Of a stretch of DNA of 64,000 bases, positions 55,360 to 64,000 are shown one piece after another (within the stretch, counting starts at the first letter, position 1; each line of letters starts with the position of its first letter). A program made the position numbers and the translations under genes. The stretch lies in assembly GCF_013155545.1 (NCBI RefSeq), contig NZ_JABJVV010000003.1:248001-312000 (forward strand), given 5' to 3'. Below the pieces are notes generated by a model that saw only the letters and a program-made list of their open reading frames with translations, was not told the DNA's origin and did no database searches. The DNA comes from Caenimonas soli. Lineage in GTDB: Bacteria; Pseudomonadota; Gammaproteobacteria; Burkholderiales; Burkholderiaceae_C.

Positions 55360-56889
55360 ATGAGAAAACTTCTTGCCTCCCTGGCCCTGGGCCTGGGCCT
55401 GTTGACCGGCGGCGCTGCCGCCTTGGCGCAAGCGCCCGCGGCACCCGCCGCGGCGCCGGCAGCCACTGCATCCGAAGCGGCGCCCGCGGCGGCAGCCACG
55501 GCAGCTCCGGCTGCTGCTGCCCCTGCCGCGGCCGCCGCCGCGTCGGCTCCGGCCGCCGCAGCACCCGCACCCGCTGCCGTCCCCAACAAGGGCGACACCG
55601 CGTGGATGACGGTGGCCACCTTGCTGGTGATCCTGATGACCATCCCGGGCCTGGCCCTGTTCTATGGCGGCCTGGTCCGCAGCAAGAACATGCTGTCCGT
55701 GCTGATGCAGGTCTTCGTGGTCACCGCGCTGATCTACGTCTTGTGGACGCTGTACGGCTATAGCGTGGCCTTCACGGCCGGCAACCCGTTCATGGGAAGC
55801 TTCGACAAGGTCTTCCTGAAGGGCATCACGCCGGACTCGATCGCCGCGACCTTCAGCAAGGGCGTCGTGATTCCCGAGCTGAGCTTCGTTGCCTTCCAGG
55901 CCACCTTCGCCGCCATCACCTGCGCGCTGATCGTGGGCGCCTTCGCCGAGCGCATCAAGTTCTCGGCGGTGCTGCTGTTCGTGGCCATCTGGTTCACCTT
56001 CAGCTACCTGCCGATCGCCCACATGGTCTGGTACTGGGACGGCCCGGACGCGATCACCGATGCGGCTTCGCTGGAGAAAGTCACGGCAGCGGCCGGCTGG
56101 CTCTGGGCCAAGGGCGCGCTCGACTTCGCGGGCGGCACCGTGGTGCACATCAACGCCGGTGTCGCCGGTCTGGTGGGTGCCTATGTGATCGGCAAGCGCA
56201 TCGGCTACGGCAAGGAATCACTCACGCCTCACAGCCTGACCTTGACCATGGTTGGCGCCTCGCTGCTGTGGGTGGGCTGGTTCGGCTTCAATGCCGGCTC
56301 CAACCTGGAAGCCAACGGCGTCGCCGCCCTGGCCTTCATGAACACGCTGGTCGCCACCGCCGCCGCTACGTTGTCCTGGATCTCCGGTGAGGCGCTGACC
56401 AAGGGCAAGGGCTCGATGCTGGGCGCCGCTTCCGGCGCCGTCGCCGGCCTGGTGGCCATCACCCCGGCTTGCGGCTTCGTCGGCCCGATGGGCGCGCTCG
56501 TGATCGGCCTGCTGGCCGGCCTGATCTGCCTGTGGGGTGTCAACGGCCTGAAGCGCCTGCTGGGCGCCGACGACTCCCTGGACGTGTTCGGCGTGCACGG
56601 CGTCGGCGGTATCCTGGGTGCGCTGCTGACGGGCGTGTTCGCCGCGCCCTCCCTGGGCGGCACCGGCGTGTACGACTACGTGGCCAACAAGGTCAACCCC
56701 GACTACTCGATCGGCGGCCAGGTCTGGATCCAGTTCCAGGCCGTGCTGACCACGGTGGTCTGGTCGGCTGTCGTCGCCTTCATCGCCTACAAGATCGTGG
56801 ATCTGGTGATCGGCCTGCGCGTCTCCGAAGAGGAAGAGCGCGAAGGCCTGGACATCTCGTCCCACGGCGAAACCGCCTACAACCGATAA
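55360..56889 (+). CDS. amtB: Ammonium transporter AmtB
   Basis: A 509-residue AmtB, about 80 residues longer than E. coli AmtB because of an extra N-terminal part. The signal peptide MRKLLASLALGLGLLTGGAAALA is followed by an Ala/Pro repeat stretch (about 25-75) before the 11-helix core (GDTAWMTVATLLVILMTIPGLALFYGG). The pore histidines are in GGTVVHINAGVAGL and VFGVHGVGGILG. It moves ammonium into the cell at low supply and is blocked by GlnK. The C-terminal tail RVSEEEEREGLDISSHGETAYNR carries the ELGDxxHGE-like regulatory end. Confidence 0.95.
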   Translation: MRKLLASLALGLGLLTGGAAALAQAPAAPAAAPAATASEAAPAAAATAAPAAAAPAAAAAASAPAAAAPAPAAVPNKGDTAWMTVATLLVILMTIPGLALFYGGLVRSKNMLSVLMQVFVVTALIYVLWTLYGYSVAFTAGNPFMGSFDKVFLKGITPDSIAATFSKGVVIPELSFVAFQATFAAITCALIVGAFAERIKFSAVLLFVAIWFTFSYLPIAHMVWYWDGPDAITDAASLEKVTAAAGWLWAKGALDFAGGTVVHINAGVAGLVGAYVIGKRIGYGKESLTPHSLTLTMVGASLLWVGWFGFNAGSNLEANGVAALAFMNTLVATAAATLSWISGEALTKGKGSMLGAASGAVAGLVAITPACGFVGPMGALVIGLLAGLICLWGVNGLKRLLGADDSLDVFGVHGVGGILGALLTGVFAAPSLGGTGVYDYVANKVNPDYSIGGQVWIQFQAVLTTVVWSAVVAFIAYKIVDLVIGLRVSEEEEREGLDISSHGETAYNR

Positions 56890-56928
56890 CCCGGCATCGG
56901 GATAACCAGCAAGTCTCCTTTGGATGTT

Positions 56929-56964
56929 CGGCCCGCGGTGCTTGCACTGCGGGCCGTTTTTTTT
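56929..56964 (+). terminator. Rho-independent terminator after amtB
   Basis: An eight-base-pair outer stem CGGCCCGC/GCGGGCCG, extended by the inner pairing GTGC/GCAC around TT, is followed by T8. It ends the torF-glnK-amtB transcript. Confidence 0.9.
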
Positions 56965-57644
56965 CAGGCGGCCGGGATGGTGAGGCGGACCTGCTCGCCG
57001 CTGCGGTCGACTGCGATGCCGTCGGCGCGGGCCAGGGCCTCGACCTCGTGCCACTCCAGCAGCCGGTAGGGTGCGTCGCCGGCAAAACCCGGCGAGCCCT
57101 GGCCGGGCCGGACGGCCACGGTGAGCATCGCCTGCCCCGAGCCGGGCTGAGCCGATACCACCAGGTCAGCGGGGGAAGTCACGCGGTCGGTCAGCGCCAG
57201 CAAGCAGGCCGGCAGCACGTTGCGCAAGCCCGCGCGCGCCACCGGCAAGGAAACGCTTCCCACCTCATCCTTGAGCGTGAAGCCGCGGAAGTTGAAACCG
57301 CTGCGCAGCAGCGCCATGCATTCGCCGACGCCCTCGTCCAGCGCGACAACGGCGCCACTTTCGGGGGCCAGCCAGGACACGACGTCCAGGCAGGACTGAA
57401 CGGCCGCGCGCGAGAAGCCGTTGATCTTGGTCATGCTCTCGTGCATCTGCGCCAGGTCGGGCGAAGCCGACTGCAGCCGGCGTTCCATCACCTCGGTGAT
57501 CATGCCGATCGGCTGGAGGTGGACCACCATATGGTGCCGCATGGCAAAGGCCAGCCGCCGCAACAGGGCATAACGTGCGGCCTCTACCAGTCGGTCGGGC
57601 GCCGGGTCCAATAGGGTTTCTTGTTTGTCTGGCATTGCCTTCAT
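56964..57644 (-). CDS. Histidine-kinase/phosphotransferase-like protein, degenerate
   Basis: A 226-residue soluble protein. The helical region RRLAFAMRHHMVVHLQPIGMITEVMERRLQ (about 30-58) looks like the dimerisation and histidine part of two-component kinases, with a His-His pair. A second domain (about 90-226) is like a weak HATPase fold but lacks clear N, G1 or G2 boxes. It may be a pseudo-kinase or a histidine phosphotransferase. It has no sensor domain and no response regulator next to it. The ATG starts MKAMPDKQE. Confidence 0.6.
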   Translation of the reverse strand: MKAMPDKQETLLDPAPDRLVEAARYALLRRLAFAMRHHMVVHLQPIGMITEVMERRLQSASPDLAQMHESMTKINGFSRAAVQSCLDVVSWLAPESGAVVALDEGVGECMALLRSGFNFRGFTLKDEVGSVSLPVARAGLRNVLPACLLALTDRVTSPADLVVSAQPGSGQAMLTVAVRPGQGSPGFAGDAPYRLLEWHEVEALARADGIAVDRSGEQVRLTIPAA

Positions 57645-57713
57645 TCCAAGCGTGCGCTTATGTTACCGGTTTGCACCTGCGGCGGGCCTCATCGGCGCGG
57701 GCGAGGCACAATC

Positions 57714-58640
57714 ATGGGCATGAATTCCTGGACCGCCGTGGTCGCCGCCCCGGACCAATTGGGCGAATCGCCGTTCTGGCATCCGCAGGAACGCATGCTC
57801 TATTGGGTGGACATCCCCGCGAGGCAGATCCGCCGGGTGGACCCTGGTACCGGTGAGGTACAAAGCTGGGCTGTGCCGATGGAGCCGGGCTGCATCGCGC
57901 CCATGCGCGGCGGCGGCCTCGCCATCGCGCTGCGCGACGGCATCTACTGCGCGCGCAGCTGGGGCGGCCCGCTCCGCCTCGTCGCCCGTTTCAGCCACGA
58001 CATCGCCACCACCCGTTTCAACGACGGCAAGGCCGATCCCGCGGGGCGTTTCTGGGCCGGCACCATGTACGAGCCGCGCGACGCCCGAAAGGCCGAGCTG
58101 TATTCCATTGACCTGCGCGACTCCAGCGCCAAGCCCCTGATCGAGCTGAAGGCGCACAACGCGGTCATCGCCAATGGCCTGGCCTGGTCGCCCGACGCGT
58201 CCACCGTGTACTGGGCCGACACGCCCCACCATCTCATCTATGCCTGGGACTGGGACGCCCACAGCAATGTGATGAGCAAGCATCGCGTGTTCCATGAGTT
58301 TCCGGCCAAGCCGGCGGGCTGGAAGCCCGGCGAGCTGGGTTACGGCGGCCGTCCGGACGGAGCGACGGTGGACGCCCAGGGCAACTACTGGGCGGCGATG
58401 TTCGAAGGCCAGCGGCTGGTCAAGTTCTCGCCCGCCGGGCAACTGCTGGAGGAGGTCGCGCTGCCGGTGCGCTGCCCCACCATGCCCTGCTTCGGCGGCG
58501 ACGACCTCAAGACCTTGTACGTGACCAGCGCCAGCTACAACCGCTCCGAGGCGGAACTGAAGGAACTGCCGCTGTCCGGCTGCGTGATCGCGACGCGGGT
58601 CGGCGTGCCGGGCCTGCCGGTGAATTTCGTCAGCGACTGA
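57714..58640 (+). CDS. SMP-30/gluconolactonase-family lactonase
   Basis: A 308-residue six-bladed propeller protein. The metal-binding residues are visible: Glu in LGESPFWHPQ, Asn in NGLAWSPD, Asp in GRPDGATVDAQGNYW. These match the Glu/Asn/Asp set that holds the single divalent ion. Members hydrolyse aldono-lactones in the cytosol or periplasm; no signal peptide is seen. A second ATG two codons on (57720) is equally possible. It precedes glcEF by 51 bases and may share their transcript. Confidence 0.87.
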   Translation: MGMNSWTAVVAAPDQLGESPFWHPQERMLYWVDIPARQIRRVDPGTGEVQSWAVPMEPGCIAPMRGGGLAIALRDGIYCARSWGGPLRLVARFSHDIATTRFNDGKADPAGRFWAGTMYEPRDARKAELYSIDLRDSSAKPLIELKAHNAVIANGLAWSPDASTVYWADTPHHLIYAWDWDAHSNVMSKHRVFHEFPAKPAGWKPGELGYGGRPDGATVDAQGNYWAAMFEGQRLVKFSPAGQLLEEVALPVRCPTMPCFGGDDLKTLYVTSASYNRSEAELKELPLSGCVIATRVGVPGLPVNFVSD

Positions 58641-58691
58641 TTTCAAAAAGATCAACCAGGCCGCGCCCGGGCGACGCTTACCATCGACGGC

Positions 58692-59786
58692 ATGGACCTC
58701 ATCCTTGATTCGATGATCGAGCGCATCCGCGCCGCTGCCGACAGCGGCACGCCGCTGCGCCTGCGCGGTGGCGGCAGCAAGGATTTCTACGGCGAACCCG
58801 CGCGGGGCGAGTTGCTGGACACCCGGCCCCTTGCCGGCATCACCAGTTATGAGCCGACCGAACTGGTGGTCACCGTGCGCGCCGGCACGCCGCTGGCCGA
58901 GCTGGAGGCGGTGTTGGCCGAGCGCGGCCAATGCCTGCCGTTCGAGCCGCCGCATTTCTCCGGCGGTGCCACCGTGGGCGGCATGGTCGCCGCGGGCTTG
59001 AGCGGGCCGGCCCGTGCCAGCGCCGGCGCGGTGCGCGACTTCGTGCTGGGGCTCACCATGGTCAATGGACGCGGCGAGCCGCTGACGTTCGGCGGCCAGG
59101 TCATGAAGAACGTGGCGGGCTATGACGTCTCGCGCCTCATGGCCGGTGCGCTGGGTACCCTGGGCTTGATTGTCGAGGTCAGCCTGAAAGTGCTGGCCGT
59201 GGCGCCGGCAGAGGCCACGCTCAAATTCGAGATGAGCCAGGCGGAAGCCCTGCGCCGGCTGAACGACTGGGGCGGCCGGCCCTTGCCGCTGAACGCCAGT
59301 TGCTGGGTCGATGACGCCGGGCTCAAGACCTTGTACCTGCGCTTGCGCGGCGCCGTCGCTGCCGTCGAGGCTGCATGCAAGTCGCTGGGTGGCGAGCGCC
59401 AGGACAACGCCCAGGTGGCGCCGGACTGGACCTTGTGCCGCGACCAGCGCCTGCCCTGGTTCGAGGAGCGCGGGCAGCGCGATCTGTGGCGCCTGTCGGT
59501 GCCGCAGACCGCGCCGGCGCTCGACCTGCCGGAACCGCCCCTGATGGAGTGGCACGGTGGCCAGCGCTGGGTGCGCGCCGAACCCGCCGACGCGCCGCGC
59601 TTGCGCGAGGCGGCCTTGCGCGCCGGCGGCCACGCCACGCTGTTCATTCCCGCCGGCGGGCGCGACAGCGCCGTGCTTCGGTTCACTCCCTTGCCGCCGC
59701 AGCTGGATCGAATCCACCGCGAACTCAAACGCGAGTTCGATCCCGCCGGCATCTTCAATCGCGGCCGTCTGTATCCCGACATGTAG
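58692..59786 (+). CDS. glcE: Glycolate oxidase FAD-binding subunit
   Basis: A 364-residue GlcE. The PCMH-type FAD domain (about 15-180) has PLRLRGGGSKDFYGEP, TELVVTVRAGTPLAELEAVLAERGQ and PPHFSGGATVGGMVAAGLSGP. The C-terminus RELKREFDPAGIFNRGRLYPDM (here HRELKREFDPAGIFNRGR) is typical. With GlcD and GlcF it oxidises glycolate to glyoxylate at the inner membrane. glcD, which normally precedes glcE, is not in the window. Confidence 0.93.
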   Translation: MDLILDSMIERIRAAADSGTPLRLRGGGSKDFYGEPARGELLDTRPLAGITSYEPTELVVTVRAGTPLAELEAVLAERGQCLPFEPPHFSGGATVGGMVAAGLSGPARASAGAVRDFVLGLTMVNGRGEPLTFGGQVMKNVAGYDVSRLMAGALGTLGLIVEVSLKVLAVAPAEATLKFEMSQAEALRRLNDWGGRPLPLNASCWVDDAGLKTLYLRLRGAVAAVEAACKSLGGERQDNAQVAPDWTLCRDQRLPWFEERGQRDLWRLSVPQTAPALDLPEPPLMEWHGGQRWVRAEPADAPRLREAALRAGGHATLFIPAGGRDSAVLRFTPLPPQLDRIHRELKREFDPAGIFNRGRLYPDM

Positions 59787-59791
59787 CCGCC

Positions 59792-61021
59792 ATGCAAACG
59801 AATCTCTCCCCTGAATTCAAGGACACGGCGGAGGGCCGCGAGGCCGAGGCCATCCTGCGCAAGTGCGTGCACTGCGGCTTCTGCACCGCGACCTGTCCGA
59901 CCTACCAGATCCTCGGTGACGAACTCGATGGCCCGCGCGGGCGCATCTACCTGATCAAGCAGGTGCTCGAAGGCGAGGCGCCCACCCGCAAGACGCAGCT
60001 GCACCTGGACCGCTGCCTGACCTGCCGCAACTGTGAAAGCACCTGTCCCAGCGGCGTGGAATACGGCCACCTCGCCGACATCGGCCGCCGGATCGTGGAA
60101 GAGAAAGTGCCGCGTGGCGCCGGCTCGAAGGCGCTGCGCTGGGCCCTGAAGGAGGGCCTGACTTCGCCCTTGTTCGGCCCGGCGATGAGGCTGGGCCAGG
60201 CGCTGCGTCCCTTGCTGCCGCAGGCGCTGAAAGACAAGGTGCCGCCCCGGCGGGACGCCGGCCGCCTGCCGACCCGCGAGCATGCGCGCAAGGTGTTGAT
60301 GCTGGCCGGCTGCGTGCAGCCGGCCATGGCCCCCAACATCAACAGTGCGACGGCGCGCGTGCTCGACGCGGCCGGGATACAGACCGTGGTGGCACGCGAG
60401 GCGGGCTGTTGCGGCGCGGTCAAGTTCCACCTCAACGACCAGGAGGGCGGCCGGGCCCAGATGCGGGCCAATATCGACGCCTGGTGGCCCGATGTGCAAA
60501 GCGGCCGCGTCGAAGCCATCGTCATGAACGCCTCGGGCTGCGGTGTCACGGTGCGGGAGTATGCCCATCACCTGCAACACGACCCGGAGTACGCATCCAA
60601 GGCCCGGCGCATCAGCGAGCTCACGCGCGACTTGAGCGAGTTGCTGCCCGAGTTGGTGCCGGCATTGCTGGGCAAGGTGAAGCCCGCGCCGGGATTGCTG
60701 GCCTTCCATCCACCCTGCACCCTGCAGCACGGCCAGCAATTGCGCGGCGGTGTCGAGAGCTATCTCGGCCAGCTCGGCTTCACGGTCCGTGTGGCCCTGA
60801 ACGAGTCGCATCTGTGCTGCGGGTCGGCCGGAACCTATTCGGTCTTGCATCCCCAGATGGCGCATGAGCTGCGCGACCGCAAGCTCGGGCACCTGGCTGA
60901 TCTGCAGCCGCAGGCCATCATTTCCGCCAACATCGGCTGCATCACCCATTTGCAGAGCGGGACCGCCACGCCGGTGCGGCACTGGGTCGAGGTGCTGGAC
61001 GACGCATTGTCGGACTCCTGA
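59792..61021 (+). CDS. glcF: Glycolate oxidase iron-sulfur subunit
   Basis: A 409-residue GlcF. Two [4Fe-4S] motifs, CVHCGFCTATCPTY (about 26-39) and CLTCRNCESTCPSG (about 76-89), are followed by two CCG domains (REAGCCGAVKFHLNDQEGG and SHLCCGSAGTYSVLHP). It moves electrons from the flavin subunits to quinone. It begins 5 bases after the glcE stop. Confidence 0.94.
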   Translation: MQTNLSPEFKDTAEGREAEAILRKCVHCGFCTATCPTYQILGDELDGPRGRIYLIKQVLEGEAPTRKTQLHLDRCLTCRNCESTCPSGVEYGHLADIGRRIVEEKVPRGAGSKALRWALKEGLTSPLFGPAMRLGQALRPLLPQALKDKVPPRRDAGRLPTREHARKVLMLAGCVQPAMAPNINSATARVLDAAGIQTVVAREAGCCGAVKFHLNDQEGGRAQMRANIDAWWPDVQSGRVEAIVMNASGCGVTVREYAHHLQHDPEYASKARRISELTRDLSELLPELVPALLGKVKPAPGLLAFHPPCTLQHGQQLRGGVESYLGQLGFTVRVALNESHLCCGSAGTYSVLHPQMAHELRDRKLGHLADLQPQAIISANIGCITHLQSGTATPVRHWVEVLDDALSDS

Positions 61022-61063
61022 CAACACCTTGTCAGGAGACCCGCGGCACAGTAACGTCCCTCC

Positions 61064-61768
61064 ATGCGCCGCGCCGACCGCCTGTTCCACATCATCCAGC
61101 TGATCCGCGGGCGGCGGCTGACCACCGCCGCCTATCTGGCCCAGCGGTTGGAAGTGTCCGAGCGCACCATCTATCGCGACATCGCCGACTTGCAGCTGCA
61201 GGGCGTTCCGATCGAGGGCGAGGCCGGCGTGGGCTATCGCCTGGGCGCGGGCTTCGACCTGCCGCCCATGATGTTCACGCAGGACGAGGCCAAGGCTTTG
61301 GTGGCTTCGGTGCGCATGGCCCAGGTCTGGCTCGATCCGGCAATGGCGCAGGGCGCGCAGGATGCGCTGGGCAAGATCTTGTCGGTGCTGCCGGTCGATG
61401 CGCGGGTGGCGGCCGAGGCGCTCGCCGTGTACGCGCCGCAGGGCGGCCTGCCGGAAAGCGCGCAACGCACCTTGCAGACGCTGCGCGAAGCCGTGCAGGA
61501 GCGGCGCAAGGTCTTCATCAACTACCGCGACCTCAGCGAGAAAGCCAGCGAGCGCACCTTGAGGCCGCTGGGCTGCTTCTACTGGGGCAAGGTCTGGACG
61601 CTGGCGGCCTGGTGCGAGCAGCGCAGCGATTTCCGCAGCTTCCGGGTCGATCGGGTGACCTATGTGCGCAGCCTGGAAGACCGCTTTCGCGACGAGCCAG
61701 GCCGCACCCTGGCCGATCTGGCCCGGCTGAACGAGACGCGGGCCCGCGAGCAGGGCTGGGCGGCTTAA
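61064..61768 (+). CDS. YafY-type WYL-domain transcriptional regulator
   Basis: A 234-residue regulator. N-terminal DeoR-like helix-turn-helix: RRADRLFHIIQLIRGRRLTTAAYLAQRLEVSERTIYRDIADL in pieces. The WYL domain (about 140-230) has INYRDLSEKASERTLRPLGCFYWGKVWTLAAWCEQRSDFRSFRVDRV, where the usual Trp-Tyr-Leu stretch reads WTLAAWCE. Such regulators sense small ligands or single-stranded nucleic acid. It is 42 bases after glcF, perhaps independent. Confidence 0.88.
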   Translation: MRRADRLFHIIQLIRGRRLTTAAYLAQRLEVSERTIYRDIADLQLQGVPIEGEAGVGYRLGAGFDLPPMMFTQDEAKALVASVRMAQVWLDPAMAQGAQDALGKILSVLPVDARVAAEALAVYAPQGGLPESAQRTLQTLREAVQERRKVFINYRDLSEKASERTLRPLGCFYWGKVWTLAAWCEQRSDFRSFRVDRVTYVRSLEDRFRDEPGRTLADLARLNETRAREQGWAA

Positions 61769-61772
61769 GGCC

Positions 61773-62258
<486 letters not shown>

Positions 62259-62263
62259 GATTT

Positions 62264-63172
62264 CTATTGTGCGCCAAGGCCGGGCGCCTGTGCTTCCTCC
62301 ACCGGCCAGGCCGACCAGACGGCGGCCGCCAGGATCAACGAACCGCCCAGCCAGGTGCGGGCGTTCATTTCCGCCGCGCCCAGCGCCACCGCCGACAGGC
62401 TGGCGAACACGACTTCCGACAGCATGATCAGCGCCGCGGCATGTGCGTTCATGCGCGAGGCGCCGTATTGCAAGGCCACGTTGCTGGCCAGAAAGCCCAG
62501 GCTCAGCGCCAGGCCCACGCCGGCCCAGGCCAGCTGCGGTTGCGGCGGGGCGGCCACGACCCCCAGCGTCAGGCCCAGCAAGCCCCCGCCCGTCGCCATC
62601 AGCGCGCCGCCGCCGAACATCGCCAGGATGCGTGGCGCGGCCTGGACGCGCTGGAGCTTGCGCAGCAGGATGTTGGTCAAGGCGAAGCTGAAGCCGCCCG
62701 CCAGCGCCAGCCAGTCCGCTGCGCCCTCGGGCACGGGCAAGGGCGAGCCGGGCGCCTTGAGCACGATCACCACCCCCGCCATGGCCAGCGCCAGTCGCAT
62801 CGCTGAAACGGGCGTGGGCCTTTCGCCGAGCATGGGCCAGGCCAGCACCACAGTCCAAGCCGGCATCAGGTAGAACAGCAGCACCACCCGGACCACGTCG
62901 CCCACGGTGACCGCCCAGTTGAAGCCCACGTTGGTCATGCCGGCCGCGGCCATCAACAGCCACAGCAGCGGCTGGCGGCCGAAGCCGCGCCAGGCATCGG
63001 GCTTGAAGGCCAGCAGCAACGCCAGGGACACCAGGTAGATGAAGGCGGTCGCCCACAAGGGATGCAGGCCGTGCTCCTGGAGCACCCGAAACGGCCACCA
63101 GGACACACCCCAGATGAAGGCATTGAAGACGAGTGCCAGGGCCGGCAGCGCGCCGGCCGGCACCCTAGCCAT
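62264..63172 (-). CDS. EamA/DMT-family transporter
   Basis: A 302-residue inner-membrane protein with about ten helices in two EamA repeats, starting MARVPAGALPALALVFNAFIWGVSWWPFRVL. The loop ending GGGLLGLTLGVVAAPPQP lies between the repeats. The substrate is unknown. Its start overlaps the stop of lplT by 8 bases, so it is coupled to it. Confidence 0.88.
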   Translation of the reverse strand: MARVPAGALPALALVFNAFIWGVSWWPFRVLQEHGLHPLWATAFIYLVSLALLLAFKPDAWRGFGRQPLLWLLMAAAGMTNVGFNWAVTVGDVVRVVLLFYLMPAWTVVLAWPMLGERPTPVSAMRLALAMAGVVIVLKAPGSPLPVPEGAADWLALAGGFSFALTNILLRKLQRVQAAPRILAMFGGGALMATGGGLLGLTLGVVAAPPQPQLAWAGVGLALSLGFLASNVALQYGASRMNAHAAALIMLSEVVFASLSAVALGAAEMNARTWLGGSLILAAAVWSAWPVEEAQAPGLGAQ

Positions 63173-64000
63173 GCGGGTTGTCGTGCCGGGCGATCTTCAG
63201 CAGGTGGTCGACTTCTTCCTTGTACTTCACCGTATTGTTCTGGTGCCAGCGCATGATCAGCCACATCACGCCGGCAACCACCAGGCCGAACGCGGTGATG
63301 GCGCCGAAGGCGGACATGCCCATGCCGGTGGACAGGCTGTAGAACGCGCCCAGGCCCAGGATGCAGGCCTGCTCGTTGAAGTTCTGTACGGCGATGGACC
63401 GGCCGGCGCCCATCAGGTTGTGGCCCCGGTGTTGCAGCAGCGCATTCATCGGCACCACCAGGAAGCCGCCCAGCCCGCCCATCAGGATCAGGAAGGGCGC
63501 GGCCACCCAGACGTTGCTGATGAAGTTCATCACGATGATCAGCACGCCCATGATGATGCCCATGGGGATGACCTTCGTGGCGACGTCCAGGCGCATGCGC
63601 ACCGAGGCGACGATCGCGCCCACCGCGGTGCCGATGGCCACCACGCCGCCCAGCGAGGAGGCCTGCGTGGTGCTGTAGCCCAGTGCCGCGGCGCTCCAGG
63701 CCAGGATGATGTAGCGCAGGTTGCCGCTCACGCCCCAGAACAGCGTGGTGGTCGCCAGCGAGATCTGACCCAGCTTGTCGCGCCACAGCCGCGAGTTGCA
63801 GGTCCAGAAATCGGGCACCAGCTCCAGCGGGTTCTTCGGCATGGGGCGCATCTCCACGCCCGTGAGCGGAATGCGCAGGTTGAACCAGGCCGCCACCATG
63901 TAGATGAAGATCAGAACGAAGATGGCCGCTTCGGGCGGTGTATCGATTCCGGTCTGGATAAACGGCACGTCGACCGCCAGCAATTGGGTGGAAATCACGT
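63165..64000 (-). CDS. lplT: Lysophospholipid transporter LplT, C-terminal part (5' end outside window)
   Basis: The last 277 or so residues of an MFS protein matching LplT. LGYSTTQASSLGGVVAIGTAVGAIVASVRM, GIIMGVLIIVMNFISNVWVAAPFLILMGGLGGFLVVPMNALLQHRGHNLMGAGRSIAVQNFNEQ (in pieces) are hallmarks of this carrier, which flips lysophospholipids across the inner membrane for reacylation. The N-terminal helices and the start codon lie beyond the window edge. The acyltransferase Aas is not visible here. Confidence 0.85.
   Translation of the reverse strand, partial: VISTQLLAVDVPFIQTGIDTPPEAAIFVLIFIYMVAAWFNLRIPLTGVEMRPMPKNPLELVPDFWTCNSRLWRDKLGQISLATTTLFWGVSGNLRYIILAWSAAALGYSTTQASSLGGVVAIGTAVGAIVASVRMRLDVATKVIPMGIIMGVLIIVMNFISNVWVAAPFLILMGGLGGFLVVPMNALLQHRGHNLMGAGRSIAVQNFNEQACILGLGAFYSLSTGMGMSAFGAITAFGLVVAGVMWLIMRWHQNNTVKYKEEVDHLLKIARHDNPHG

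Overview
The window is 64 kb of GC-rich, densely packed bacterial chromosome (about 60 genes). It looks like a betaproteobacterium of the Burkholderiales, most probably Comamonadaceae (a Variovorax/Ramlibacter/Polaromonas-like soil organism). That placement is inference. It rests on four periplasmic Bug/TctC binding proteins, a methionine synthase split into two genes, an S-adenosylhomocysteine riboswitch before metH, GTP-dependent PEP carboxykinase, and a TorF-glnK-amtB operon with a sigma-54 promoter. I saw no insertion sequence, prophage, CRISPR array, tRNA or rRNA.

Layout. 1-5.1 kb: the end of an acetoacetyl-CoA synthetase, then a LysR regulator divergent from a Rieske oxygenase / reductase / Bug operon of the VanAB type. 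5.1-12.6 kb: a divergent catabolic cluster. One arm has a flavin reductase, a MarR regulator and a DMT exporter. The other has a 2,5-dihydroxypyridine dioxygenase-like protein, an alpha/beta hydrolase, an acyl-CoA-dehydrogenase-fold protein lacking the usual catalytic Glu, and a molybdenum hydroxylase large subunit. 12.6-16.9 kb: dadA/argP, a hypothetical protein, UspA and a metallophosphoesterase. 16.9-26.7 kb: an island of three operons with three Bug proteins, acyl-CoA ligase, citryl-CoA-lyase-like protein, two SDRs and a carboxymuconolactone-decarboxylase-like protein. These surround two tandem LacI genes and share an AT-rich LacI-type operator.

26.7-29.5 kb: an unusual divergent locus of an NrtR-like Nudix regulator, an SPFH coiled-coil protein and a divergent NAD-kinase-like protein, with two copies of a 15-bp operator between the arms. 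29.5-36 kb: a LysR gene, two small unknown genes, pckG and modABC. Molybdate uptake fits the molybdenum hydroxylase gene. 36-42 kb: a thioesterase/ilvA pair, a tandem AAA ATPase, a REP-like element and recQ.

42-49.4 kb: methionine synthase in two pieces (42.2-43.2 and 46.7-49.4 kb). Four unrelated genes lie between them: Lrp-type regulator, FMN reductase, RIO kinase and cyclic-nucleotide-binding protein. Only the second piece has the SAH riboswitch. 49.5-54 kb: a glycine-zipper protein, MFS transporter, VOC and GST proteins, and ComM. 54-57 kb: the nitrogen-controlled torF-glnK-amtB operon. 57-64 kb: a degenerate histidine-kinase-like protein, SMP-30 lactonase, glcE-glcF, a WYL regulator, and the lplT-eamA-gpx operon running off the end.
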